Shown here: in pieces, positions 45,380 through 56,056 of the stretch | How positions within the stretch are numbered: the stretch's first letter is position 1 | How the letters are laid out: every line of letters begins with the position of its first letter | Made by a program: the position numbers and the translations under genes | Notes under the pieces: model-generated | Seen by the model: the letters and a program-made list of their open reading frames with translations, nothing else | What the model was told of the DNA's origin: nothing | Database searches by the model: none | Assembly (NCBI GenBank): GCA_951217055.1 | Contig: OX578282.1 | Span: forward strand, 17,361,877 to 17,425,876 | Length of the DNA stretch: 64,000 bases | DNA from: Gerris lacustris | Lineage: Eukaryota > Arthropoda > Insecta > Hemiptera > Gerridae | Reading direction: 5' to 3'

Positions 45380-45735
45380 ATCTAAATTTCTTAAAATTCG
45401 GATGACTAGGCACTTTCAAATCTTTAAAAGTACTTAGGAGTTATTAAAAAAAAACTTCCTGCGCATGGGGGAAAGGAACCAAAGGGTGGAGAAAGTTGAA
45501 ACATATCTGGTACTAACAATGGGCTAAATTTCATTAAAACGAACGAGAATTTTTTAAGATAAGTTGGTTCGAAAACATTGTGGATCTACTAAACAGACAG
45601 AAAGAAATTCACGGATCCAAAAATGTTCCCTGATGTCTGAAACGGATTTCTGTCTTTGAGTTAGAAATGGGAGAAATATAAAAAATTCGTTCATCAGAAA
45701 GATCGCTTCCGTTTATATTTTGCTACCGAGTTTAC
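45380..45735 (-). mobile_element. GCTTCCG-family element, eroded
   Basis: AACAATGGGCTAAATTTCATTAAAAC, AAACAGACAGA, AATGTTCCCTGATGTCTGAAACGG and a terminal GCTTCCGTTTATATTTTGCTACCGAG. The terminal palindrome is broken by substitutions. Confidence 0.7.
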
Positions 45736-46386
45736 AGTCAGTAAGTGCGGGAGAAAAATATACAATTTTAAAAGGCATAAATATGGACATAATAAATAAA
45801 ATCTGTATCTACTTAAACAATCTAATTTATCGATAAAAATAACATTAAATAAATACTGAGTGATAAATAAATTGAAGGAAGGGGGGATATTAGAGTTAAA
45901 AACAAATAGGGCGTAATCTGCTAACTCAGTTGGTAACGGTTGCGTGCTATTTATCGATAAGAAAACAGGGCAATAACTTATAACAGGACTAAATGAGATG
46001 AAAAACCTGATGACTGGGGTGGTGTTATCAGTAGCGGTCAGTCCGGTACACATCACGTATATCTATCCGAAAGTCCCAATCGATACATCACAAATAGCCA
46101 TTAGCTCGGTTTAAAAAAAATAACGTCGGCCTACGTGCCTTCCTAAACTTCCTGGCTAAGTTTTATAAGAGAGAAGAAGGTGTCTACATGATGTGGCTGC
46201 AAAGTTATGGCCAAATTGCTTTAATATTTCGGATAAGCCAAGTAACAAAAAAACTTTTTTCCAATCTTAAAAAGCTGATATTGGCCTCTTGTATCCTCGG
46301 CCTTAATTTTCTTACTTTCTAATATACGGAGTATATATAAACAAGTAAGGCGAGCTTCACGTAAGTAAGTGGGGGCGATAATCGCC
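45736..46386. other. Unassigned DNA
   Basis: The 120-codon minus frame at 45694-46056 starts inside the adjoining DNA, runs into the preceding repeat and shows no domain, although it is rich in hydrophobic residues. Two TTATCGATAA-like palindromes occur at 45826 and 45952. Confidence 0.4.
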
Positions 46387-47606
46387 GGTTTCTGTACATT
46401 AAAATTATTAAGTGTAATATAATTACACTAATTTTAATATTAATGTTCTTTTTCTACTCTTCAAGACCTTTAAATTGATGTATAACATGTTAAGGTAACT
46501 AAAACAATTTTTAGTTAACCGCCATATTGGCCGCCATCTTGAAAATTTTAATAATTGCATATTCTTTTTCTACACTTCAAGACCTTTAAATTGATGTATA
46601 ACATGTCATATTTACTAAAAACTTTTTTTAGTCACCCGCCATATTTGCCGCTATCTTGAAAATATTAAGTGTGAAAAATACAAAATGTGTCCAGTTGTTT
46701 CAAATGCCGAGATCAGTGGCGGATTAAAGGGGGGGCGGGGGTGGCGACCGCCCCCCCCCCCCCCCCCCCTTGATTATACTTTTTTCCAACGACTACCAAA
46801 TTTCATATCAGAAGTGCATAAAAGCGCTGTTTTGAGAGGTAATATTTTCAAAATTTTCTGAGGGAGGACCCCCGGCCCCGCAATATATCCTCGTAACGGC
46901 TCGTAAATGTATAATGTGAAAATATTAAAAATCCTCCTTTAGCTTCCGAGCTTACCGAAGGTAACAAACTGTGATACATTTTCGTTAGGTATAAATTTTT
47001 TTTAGGTAGGTATTTTAGACAAAATACCTAAAAATAAATATTGTAGGTGCACAACATTTATTGTGTTACAATAACTATACTTTTAAGTTTGTATTATATT
47101 TTTTTTAAAAAATGTACTTGTGTTCATGTTCATACTTGTTTTCCATCAAGCTACACCATATAATCGAGCCAAAAATTACCCTTTTGTGACTAAGTATTAA
47201 AATCAAATTTTACCTAAGAAATGCATTTAAGCGCTGTTTTGAGAGGTCATATTTTCAAATTTTTCCGGGGGAGGACCCCCGGACCCCCCGCTATATGCAC
47301 CCTACAATAATTAACTGCTAACGACACCTATGACTTACGGTTAAGATATTTTACTGCAGTTGGGGGGGGGGGAGGATTCCTGAGAACTCCCCCCCCCCTT
47401 TACTTAGGGCTTTCCATACTCCCGAAACCCCTTGGAGGGTCAGATCGCCACCCCCTAGATGACACCCTTAATCCGCCACTGCCCGAGATGCACCTGTGTG
47501 CCAAATTTCATGTACCTAGCTATAGTAGTTTATGAATTGAAACAAGCAACGGACAGACAGACAGAGCCGTTATATAAGGTTACTTTTTGTACTTTGTACA
47601 GAAACC
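46387..47606 (+). mobile_element. TIR repeat split by a hAT-like element
   Basis: The ends GGTTTCTGTACA and TGTACAGAAACC are exact 12-bp inverses. The left part holds two 116-bp tandem units (46446-46667), each with TTCAAGACCTTTAAATTGAT and a GCCATATTnGCCGC.ATCTTG block. The right part has CCAAATTTCATGTACCTAGC and the GACAGACAGACAGA run, then TATAAGG. Removing the insertion at 46714-47481 gives a roughly 450-bp element of the (GACA)n superfamily. Confidence 0.7.
46714..47481. mobile_element. hAT-like non-autonomous element with 8-bp flanking repeats
   Basis: Ends CAGTGGCGGATTAAAGGG and, inverted, CAGTGGCGGATTAAGGG are followed on each side by a GGGGGTGGCGA block. GCCGAGAT (46706-46713) and CCCGAGAT (47482-47489) are an 8-bp target duplication with one mismatch. 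Inside, a block starting AGCGCTGTTTTGAGAGGT is duplicated 407 bp apart (46823 and 47230). C and G homopolymers occur at 46753-46770 and 47363. A GCTTCCGAGCTTACCGAAGG scrap lies at about 46941. No transposase. Confidence 0.85.
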
Positions 47607-47689
47607 TAAAAGGAAGTATTGGGCACAAAAATTTGATTTTGACTGATTTACACGTTTTAAGTTCACCTAAGTCCGAAAAAAGTAGTTTT

Positions 47690-48060
47690 GCTTCAGAGCT
47701 TCTCAAAAGTAACGGAAGCTATAAAAATAGTTTCGAAGAACGAACATAATTTATGTCTCCAAATTCAAAGAGTTCAAAGCGGAAACTATAAAATAGTTCC
47801 GAAGATCGAACATTATTTATGTCTCCAAATTCAAACAATTCAAGACGGAAGCTATACAACAGTTCTGAAGAACGAACATTATTTATGTCTCAAAATTCAT
47901 ACAGTTCAAAACGAAAATCCGTTTCCAGACATCAGGGAACAGTTTTGGTCCCGTTTCTGTGCTGGTCTTTCCAACATTTTAAGCAGCCAACATATAATAA
48001 AAACTACTAGTCCATTTTTATGAAATTTGGTGGTAGTGTAGGTCAAACGTCTGAAATGAG
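47690..48060 (+). mobile_element. GCTTCCG-family element with triplicated segment
   Basis: It starts TTTTGCTTCAGAGCTTCTCA and carries three tandem units of 66-67 bp (47715-47913), each GAA(G/A)CTATA, AGTTC.GAAGA.CGAACAT, TTTATGTCTC.AAATTCA. Single-copy relatives have one such unit. The sequence continues with CAGACATCAGGGAACAGTTT and the inverse of the TCGGACGAGTAG block. The frames at 47688-48023 are by-products of the 66-bp period. Confidence 0.8.
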
Positions 48061-48111
48061 TTTACCTCGTCGATGACTTTACCATCAGCTATAATTTCAA
48101 TAATAAGCTCA

Positions 48112-48352
48112 GGCACTTCTTTAGATTGTTACTCCCTTTATAAAAGAAACAGAGGGGAGTAACAATCTAAAGAATGTGTACGGAATGTTCTTCTTTATAG
48201 ACTGTTACTCCCCTTATAAAAAACAGAAGTGTGATATTCCTTTAACCTAAAGTACAACAGTGGACTGAACATCCCTTTGTCTTAATACTTATTTAGTTGA
48301 AGTCAATTATATTTTAAAACAACATAGGGGAGTAACAATCTAAAGAAGTACC
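48112..48352 (+). mobile_element. GGGGAGTAAC-family MITE, full-length reference copy
   Basis: GGCACTTCTTTAGATTGTTA opens and its inverse closes at GTACC. One inner palindromic unit (GGGGAGTAACAATCTAAAGA facing TATAGACTGTTACTCCCC) is followed by ACAGAAGTGTGATATTCCTT and a unique tail. TCA flanks both sides, a possible 3-bp target duplication. Confidence 0.88.
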
Positions 48353-49860
48353 TCAGCTCAAATAATAAGGAGACCTACATATAGAACTAATTTTATAGTA
48401 AAAAAATTGATTTAAAACAAGTACAATGTAAATAATAAATATGTTAACATAAACAATTTTTAATTTATTTAAACATATGTATTATAACTTTATCTTATTG
48501 TTGATCTATAGCTTGAAGCAAGTGTTTTATATCACTTTATTATATAAGAATACACAATAATTGAAACCTTGTACATTGTACATCTCCTGAGGCAGTACAA
48601 TAATAGAAATTGAAATAAAGGATGTTGTTTCCCCCACCATATAACAAAACAAAATAACAAGAGGACGTAGCTGCTGGTTGAATTCCCACCTCACATTCCA
48701 TTAGGTTTATTGTTAATGTTATTTTTTTTCTATCTCTCTTTGAATTAGGGAAAGTTTGTTAGTGCCTTCAGGGAAGAAGTGTTGAATTTTTGTTTATTCG
48801 CTACCTTTTCTTTTTTATATTTATATATTATATTATTTAAAAAAAAGGAGTTTATTCCTCAGCTTCACAACATATTCTATTTTTTTATCAGCATTATAAC
48901 ACATTTCTTTTTTTTAAAAAAAAAGTTTAATTAAAAAAAAAGAAAAAAAAAATAAACATATTTCTTTTCTCCCTCTCATTGATCCATGGTTTGTTCGCTT
49001 TAAATCCATATATTTCACTTTTTTCACTAAAGTCTCGGTTTTTTTTTTTTTTTATTTAATATTTTATAAAGTGAATAACGCAGTTAAGGGTGGGAAAAAA
49101 AGAAATATAGCACTGCAGACCAAAAAACATTTATTACTTTGGTACATCTATGTACATTTTTTCTGGGTCTTAAATTGTCTAGTTTTTTTTAAAGCATCCT
49201 CGATACAAGTAGTTTTTTTAAAAAACAACATTAATTTATATTTTTTTGACGAAAAAACGCTCAAGAATATCTGCGGGTATAATTATTCTTTTTACTTTGT
49301 TAAAACATTCGTTTAACCCATTTTTAGCAAATTATTTTTCCATGATAAAGATCAAATTATATTTTTAAAGATGATATAAAAACTAACACTATATACATTT
49401 TTTTTTCTTTCTGTGAAGTACTTTTAAAAAAAAATTACTTTTTATTTATTGGAATATGGTTGATTTTTACGAGTATTTTCTAGGGATAAAAAATTCTATA
49501 CATCTTTCTTTTTAATGGTCAGATAAGATTTCATAGATTCTCTGCAAAAAGCATTTAAGATTTCTTAAGTATTTTTTATGTTATTTTATTTTTTATTTTA
49601 TTTTTTCTTTTTTCACCAAATTTTATATTAATTATATTATTAACAGAGCAAATAAATGCTTCAACACATTTTTATAAATACTAATTATTAATTTAATTAA
49701 TTATACTTATTAAATAGTAAAGATGAAGATATAATTTAATTAGTTTGTTTATTTTATTAGATAAGTCCACATGGAGGTTGTAAAATAAAATAAATATATA
49801 ATTTTTATGCAACAAAGGTAATTATAAACATACTCGTATATATTTTTATTAATAAGATAA
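48353..49860. other. Unassigned, very AT-rich DNA with T tracts
   Basis: Long T and A homopolymers dominate 48830-49620. The frame at 49071-49316 is Phe/Lys-rich and not credible as a protein. Confidence 0.5.
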
Positions 49861-50306
49861 AAATCGGTCCGAGATAACTCAGACAAACTTTCTCATATAC
49901 GAGGTCATAATTATTTGGCCCAGTGTTTTCCATTTATTAGTTTTCGTATGTACATTTAATTATTATTGAACATTTCATCAAAATGTATCATAAAAATAAT
50001 ATGAGAAATAATTTTTTTTCACGTTTTTTCAGTTGTTTTTTTTTGGGGGGGGGGGGGCAGCGCCCCCAAATTTAGAGCTAAAATTCATTTCTTTATTTCG
50101 CCTCGGTGTATGATTTTTCTGAACATGTATGCCAAATTTCGTCAAAATCGGCCCAGTAGTTTAGGCTCCAGGCGTCTGCAGACAGACAACAGACGACAGA
50201 CAGACATTTTTTAAAAACCACTTTTTTGGAAAACGTGTAAATCCATCAAAATCTCGAAATCGAATTTCCGCGCCATTACAATATTTTCTCTTTATATGAG
50301 AAAGTA
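49861..50306 (+). mobile_element. GAGAAAG-family element
   Basis: It begins AAATCGGTCCGAGATAACTC with CTTTCTCATATACGAG and ends CTCTTTATATGAGAAAG, an inverted pair of subterminal blocks. Between are a G13 run followed by CAGCGCCCCCAAATTTAGAG, ATGCCAAATTTCGTCAAAAT, GACAGACAACAGACGACAGA and TTCGCGCCAT-like sequence. Two further tandem copies lie at 57281-58400. Confidence 0.8.
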
Positions 50307-51560
50307 AAAAAGAAGGAGATAAGATTAATATTTTCTGATTAGATTATCTAACATAATACAAAAATAATAATATATTCTGTAATACAATAATATATTCCTC
50401 TTACTTTGCTGTATACTGTTCTTCCACTACCTAACGATTTTGATTTTGGAGTTTTGGTATCATTTGGTATAATTTACAATTTTATTTTTAATTAGCCAAA
50501 GTCTATCACTTATACTTTAAAGACTGATTTACACCGAAAATACAGACAACAGAAAACCGATGACAAGAAATAAGAGACAAAACTTCCCCCACGGGGAGAC
50601 ATAAGTCCGTGTCTCTTTGGTTTAAAAATATTATTAGTTTTTAATAATACATCATTTAATGAAACAGTTAAGTTATAAAATTAAATTATTTGATTTTAAG
50701 AGGCATATATATCCTGTCTCTTAAATTTTAGAGTAAAATCCTCCTAAATTTCGAAAGATAATAATTGTGTTAGGACTCGTTTTATGGATACCTTTAAACA
50801 GAATTATGATGTTATATTTTTCATGTGTTCTTGAGAACTGCTTGATACAAATTTCCAATTTTGAACGATCAAATTTGATTGGTTTTTTCCTGGAGCAAAT
50901 CAAATTTTATTTAATAGTTCTCACTTTCAAGAAGGGTTTAAAGAGAAACATGGATTATAAATCTGACTTCTTTAGTGTTATTTTTATTTGGGTTTTACTG
51001 AACTCCATACTCGCTTAATTAATAATCTTCTCACATGTTAACCTTAGTGTTATTACGATGTCAGAATAATTGTTCAGTTAAGCAGATGATAAATGTTAAA
51101 TGAAGTTTGTAGTATAAGGATAACATTTAAGTATTTCTAGAATAAAGAATGCCAAGTATAAGACAATGTAAGGTAAAAAGGAATCTTAGAGAAGACTTGT
51201 GCAAGACTCTAGTCGACCTAACCACCCAGGTAGATTAAACTTTAAAAACTATTATAATGAGGTTAGCTGTATACCAGATGAAAGTGAGGAGTCTGCATTA
51301 CTGCAGTCCTTCTGCAACGTCTCCTTTCCTATTCATCTAATATGATCAAGCCAGAGTTCAAAGGATTTTCTAATGGTACAATTATGCGCTGGGGATTAAA
51401 TGATTTGGTTTTTTGAAGTTATAATAATCATACTCATAGTATAATTACAAAGATTACACGGTTACGGATGCAAATAATACAGTCTAGGTCTAGAAGTTGA
51501 AATCTACAATATAGTTGATAGTTTTAATAAAGACCATTTTAGGGTGAAAATATTACTGTG
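50307..51560. other. Unassigned DNA
   Basis: No repeat copy was found. Frames at 50721-51018 on both strands overlap in a low-complexity block. A less AT-rich stretch at 51180-51400 is unidentified. Confidence 0.45.
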
Positions 51561-51800
51561 GAAATATCCCTGTTTTAAAATGGCGGCCAGTTCAAAATTT
51601 TAAAGTTTAATAACTTGAATATGAGCTCTGGTCTAAAATAAAATGACAAGTGGATGACAGTTAAAAATTTTTGAAATGGTCGCCATTTTAGAACAGCAAG
51701 TAATATATTCCCTTTTAGTATTTTTTCAACCTTAAATGGAGTTAAAAGACTATCAACTGTACCAAGTTTCAATAAAATACCCTCAAACCGTTCTTAAATT
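51561..51800 (+). repeat. Repeat fragment with AAAATGGCGGCC inverted blocks
   Basis: CTGTTTTAAAATGGCGGCCA at about 51570 faces TGGTCGCCATTTTAGAACAG at about 51680, a 20-bp imperfect inverted pair. ACCAAGTTTCAATAAAATAC follows. It belongs to the loose AAAATGGCGGCC superfamily. Confidence 0.45.
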
Positions 51801-51839
51801 ATTCATGTTTTTTGTAAAAAAAAAAAAATCTTTTTTTAA

Positions 51840-51840
<1 letters not shown>

Positions 51841-51922
<82 letters not shown>

Positions 51923-51948
51923 TATATATATAAATATATATATATATG

Positions 51949-52022
<74 letters not shown>
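51841..52022. repeat. (TA)n microsatellite
   Basis: About 180 bp of nearly pure TA dinucleotides with a few interruptions near 51920-51950. The YIYIYI frame through it is meaningless. Confidence 0.95.
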
Positions 52023-52025
<3 letters not shown>

Positions 52026-52029
52026 AAGT

Positions 52030-52560
52030 TACTAGATTAATTGGGATGGTGTATCGGGAGAGGAAAGGCTGGGTAGCCCTTTCCTCTGCCACTGGGTAGT
52101 GGCAGTACTCCTATCAGTTATTGTACATTATTGTAATTATCGTAATAAATCTCTTGCCCAACATCTCTTCAGCCGACAGGGAGGGCTATATGGATGGAAT
52201 TCATTCAACTAAAGGATTAAGATGAGGGTTTAAGTTTTCATGGAATTTTGGTGCTATATCTTGGTGCTATCCCAGAGCTCAATTCCATATAGCTCCAAAT
52301 ATGTTTGAGTATTGAATTTTAGATAAGTAGTTTATTAGAAAGGGATAGGTGGGATATTAGGTCGAGGAGTCGCAATAAGAGTTTGTGCTGTCTGTTAATG
52401 TATATGTACGTTTAGTTTTGGTGCATAGAGCTCAAGTCAATCGTCGGTCAAGAAGGAGACCAAGGTATCTTGTGGAAGAGGATAAACGGATAAAGGGATG
52501 ACTCCTCAGTTGAGGGTGTTAGAGGACAATTTGGATGTCTGAGAGTAAAAGTGACGTGAA
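52030..52560 (-). pseudogene. Jockey-like LINE reverse transcriptase, C-terminal relic
   Basis: Reading from 52558 downwards the minus strand gives HVTFTLRHPNCPL, later LDLISHLSLSNKLLI (about 52365-52323) and IFGAIW (about 52301). These match, in order, the K(S)xHVTFTLR.. motif, the L..LS..NK..LYK.I and P.W.YG..LWG stretch after the RT palm in Jockey-clade elements. Stops and frame changes occur between them, so it is dead. The N-terminal RT palm is missing. The 3' part runs into the (TA)n tract, a likely 3' junction or insertion target. Confidence 0.7.
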
Positions 52561-52869
52561 CACGTTTTCGTTCTATCCTCCATACATGTGTTACATTGTA
52601 TTTCTTGAATGTTTTATTATCAAATCATATCATAAAGTTTGAACAAATAATTACTAGATATCTTCTACATCTAAAATCATTCGTTAAAACGCAACTATGC
52701 ATAGTAATTTAATAAGTTTATTTATCGAAAGGCAATTAGGGACGTAAATCGTGGGCTAAGTAGAGATGACTAATGGCAGCCAAATGTGGTTGAAAGGGCT
52801 CTCACATCATTAAAGTTGTAGAGAAGGATGTAAGGAAGGTCTAATTAGTGATTCATTAACCCTGCTTAC
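52561..52869. other. Unassigned gap between two opposed LINE relics
   Basis: No recognisable motif; it may include unrecognised 5' sequence of either LINE relic. Confidence 0.4.
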
Positions 52870-53650
52870 GTTAATACATACTCGATAGAAGCTACAAAGT
52901 CTCTTTTTGTTTGCCCTGTTTATTTCGGATGTCGAGGACTTCTCTCAATCGAAGGGTATTAGTGATCTCTGTCAACTCGAATATAATCCTATACGTAATA
53001 CTCTTTGCAGATGATATGGTCTAAAACAAAGTTTCTTATTTTAAGAAAGAAAAATTTGCCACAATGTAACCAAAATTTTACTGTCAAAGATTTGATGTAG
53101 TTCAAAATTACACGTATTTAAGCGTTGAATTTTGTTTTAATATTTTAACAACGTCGTTTGAATTTAATATTTCCTTTAATTCAGATGTTATGTCTGAACT
53201 TTCTAAGGGTAATATAGTTATGGGCTCAATAACATCGGTGGCATAACAAATTAAGAATAACTCTTGGAATTCACCAATGAAATTGTTTGACTCTAAACTC
53301 GGTAATCAACTGCGCAGATGTCTGGACACCCAAATATCACGAAGAACTTGAAAAAATATCGGACCACATTTCTTTAGCCGGCCAAACATGTACGGTCATA
53401 CACTCACAGGTAACTTGTACAGGTGCTATCATAATTGTGCAGTTATATCGCACAACTTATTAGCACACACGCTCACATTATTAACACACTCACTTATTAG
53501 CACACGGTTTAACTTTACAAGTTACCTGTACAGGTTCGCCGCAACGTCTACGGCCGGCTTTAAGAGAATTATATTTCTCCCTAGAACCACACCTGGCTTT
53601 ACTGTAAGACTGGAAACTTATTTAATAAAATATTTAAATCAATTCTAAAC
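52870..53650 (+). pseudogene. LINE reverse transcriptase relic, interrupted
   Basis: LFLFALFISDVEDF (from 52901) corresponds to the SPLLFALFISDLE stretch before the catalytic motif. After a +1 shift LFADDMV (53001-53021) is the RT active-site motif with both aspartates intact. In the same frame from 53184 comes SELSKGNIVMGSITSVA, then another shift to CADVWTPKYHEELEKIS (53311), and finally GFKRIIFLPRTTPGFTVRLE (from 53556). Stops and shifts show it is a pseudogene. A 170-bp insertion separates the last two blocks. The clade is not assigned. Confidence 0.75.
53383..53552. mobile_element. 170-bp insertion in the LINE relic
   Basis: GCCGGC occurs at 53377-53382 and 53553-53558, and joining the outer parts restores a plausible RT C-terminal reading. 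Subterminal GGTAACTTGTACAGG faces its inverse CCTGTACAGGTAACTTGT-type sequence near the right end, so the insert looks like a small TIR element. The extreme ends are not clean inverses. Confidence 0.55.
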
Positions 53651-53969
53651 TGGATAATTCAAATATTAAGCATGTACAGCAGGGCTATCTATTTGCTTGT
53701 CTAGGAGTCTAAAAAGACTCGACGAAGGCCCTAATCAAAACCTGAGTTTAATTGGCTCAACAATATTTTAAAATAAAATGGCCAAATACAGGTTTTTCGG
53801 CACACACAAAATCCTTAGGCAATTTAACCATTCGGACGAGTTCGTTAACCAGCATAATCGGCCCGTTATCAGCATATAAAGATGGCGGCCATTTAAAAAT
53901 TTGTTTTAGCTATAACTTTTGAACCATTTATTAAAATCACGCTATTCAAATATATACATTTTTATATTA
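53651..53969. other. Unassigned with one AAAATGGCGGCC-type block
   Basis: AAGATGGCGGCCATTTAAAA at 53879 is the only recognised element. Confidence 0.4.
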
Positions 53970-54104
53970 GCTTTGTTCCAACCACACTTCAAACTAGTTT
54001 GAAACTGCCCGACGCTTGCGCATAGGACCAAAATTGAACGCCTGTTGCTAATGCGCATGCGTCGGACAGTTTCAAACTAGTTTGAAGTGTGGTTGGAACA
54101 AACC
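53970..54104. mobile_element. GTTCCAACC-family MITE, 135-bp palindrome
   Basis: Almost fully palindromic: GCTTTGTTCCAACCACACTT with CAAACTAGTTTGAAACTG in the left arm and the inverse in the right arm. The inner arms carry GACGCTTGCGCAT and ATGCGCATGCGTC. TA flanks both ends. The terminal sequence is shared with the 1,176-bp element at 29376-30551, so it is probably mobilised by the same activity. Confidence 0.85.
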
Positions 54105-54259
54105 TATTACAAACACAATAAAACTACTCCTAAGTTCCTAGCTCCACTTGATCCTAAGGTAATATTTTATATGAGTATTATATTTTTTTCGTTGGTTTTA
54201 TAAAATAGTTTGCCAATTAGGGTACCTCATAAAGGACGGAGACATAAAGAAATATCGTC

Positions 54260-54425
54260 CCTCAAAACTATCACATTGCCTTTGTTACCTTTGATAAGCT
54301 GAGAAGCAAAAAAGGGTGAAAACAATTAAATAAAATACACAATATTGGGTTTCAAAAGCGTAACATCAATAAAGTACGTGATGGGATGCGAGGAAGCTAT
54401 GTGCCACACTAATTGGCAGACTATT
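54260..54425 (-). repeat. GCTTCCG-family fragment
   Basis: TTGTTACCTTTGATAAGCTG and AAGCAAAA are followed by AAATACACAATATTGGGTTT and the GGAAGCTATGTGCCACACTA block; the same junction occurs at 2440-2600. Confidence 0.65.
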
Positions 54426-55639
54426 AATTAAGTGTGTAAAATAATTGTCATTATTTATATAGATATTATCACTCACGCAATTTATTGTTTATATAAATTG
54501 TAATTATGCATGTTTTAACTTAATTAGTCCTTAATTATCAACAACCATCTTCTTTATAATATAATTTACTGCGATAATTTACAGAACGTATTTACTGAGA
54601 TCCCTGTATGTCATAAATAAATAGATTTTAATACTATATACTATTACCATTCCTTAACAGAAGCTTAGTAATGTTATTGTCTTTAATACTATAATACAGA
54701 TATTTATTATTAAATAAAAGCAATAAAGATAAAAGTCAGATCGAACAGATAAAGAGTTTATTTTATTACAATAAAATAATGAGGGTAAGGATAATAATAT
54801 TTTTAATCCACTAATAATTAACATAATTATAAATCTAGTGTCAAAATGTGCCTTTTGGAGGTTTTTATATAAAAATGACGCGTTTAAAGAAAAAATTAAA
54901 TCCTTTTTATAATGTCAACGCCTTGTTTCACCTGCTATAACAGGATTTCTAAAAAAAAATCTAATAGATGTTCATGTCATGAAATAATATAATCACAGGA
55001 TACTCCTCTGGCTACAACCCTTTTCAATATCAAACAGTCTTGTAATACTTGGGACCAGAACATAACTTTAAGAAGGATGGATAGACTATTCCATTAAAGG
55101 ATTCCAGTGGATAAGAAACAAGATTCTAACGAGGTTTAGGAATCACTTATTAGACTATAGGAGTGAGCAAACCGTTATGTAAATATATATTAATTCCTTG
55201 ATATCCTTAACTAGAAAAGAGCCGTTCTGGAGCCGGTGATTGTACATCAGTGTCAAAGGATACTTGGTTCCGTTATATGTAAGAGAAAGGATTGGACCTG
55301 ACCCAGGAGGTACCGGGTACTCAAGTACTCAGGTACTTGACTTGTAATGAGATCACCACATTAATAAGGAACCTTCTTCGCTCCTCATGTTACGTATTAT
55401 GTACAACAATATATTGATATCAAACTTCATCTACCTTTATTTATTTACTTGTGTATTTATTATCATGTTAAGACGTATTGTTCAAAATGCCGGCGTCTAT
55501 AAATAATAATCTTCAACCAATAAGAAGAACTTCAATTTAGAAAAGAAAGTTTCATTTTATTATTTCTCATAATAATAAAACAAATAGCTTCAGAGTAATC
55601 AAATATTTTATTTCTAATAAATTAAAAAATAGTCAGCCA
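54426..55639. other. Unassigned DNA
   Basis: AT-rich except about 55000-55400, which is less biased but has no recognised protein motif or repeat copy. Confidence 0.45.
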
Positions 55640-56056
55640 ATTATAGTGCGGCACATATATGTGTATAGTGTGGCACATAGCTTCCTCGCGTCCTACTTCG
55701 TATTCTGTAATGATTTAATGATTTTACAACCTTCAATTATCAAATTTATTTAATTTTCCCTCCGTTTTTTAAATTTGTCAAAATTGTAATGATTTTTTAA
55801 AATGAATTAAAGTATCAATTCAGTAAAATGTAAAGAGCGCAGACGGTTGAAATTAACCTGGGGCTATCTGAAGGCTACTTTCGACAAACAATCCAAATTT
55901 TACAAAATCGGACAAGTAGTTTTCATTATACATACATATAAATATGTCTGAAAAAGATCTGTCTGGGAATTTTTGAAATCGTAAACATAAAAAGATTTTG
56001 TTCTTCAGAACGATAACATAGCTTCCGTCACCTTTGGTAAGCTCTAAAGCAAAAAA
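55640..56056 (-). mobile_element. GCTTCCG-family element
   Basis: TATAGTGTGGCACATAGCTT opens, CTTTCGACAAACAATCC and ATCGGACAAGTAGTTTTCAT follow, and it closes GCTTCCGTCACCTTTGGTAA with GCAAAA. The (GACA)n block has been lost, apparently by deletion around 55950. Confidence 0.75.

Noticed and set aside
45917..45940. D-arm/A-box-like CTAACTCAGTTGGTAACGG
   Set aside because: No T arm, anticodon stem or acceptor partner at proper spacing.
45694..46056. 120-codon minus frame, the longest in the window
   Set aside because: It has no domain, is mostly hydrophobic and overlaps an eroded GCTTCCG copy at its 3' end; length is within chance for 64 kb of six frames.
46753..46770. Long C run as a sequencing or assembly artefact
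   Set aside because: It may be miscounted in length, but several families here have C or G runs at conserved places, so it is kept as real sequence inside the hAT-like element.
47688..48023. Open frames with repeated peptide units
   Set aside because: The 66-bp nucleotide triplication inside a non-coding repeat accounts for them.
51736..51933. Open frame ending in a long Tyr-Ile run
   Set aside because: It is a translation of the (TA)n microsatellite.
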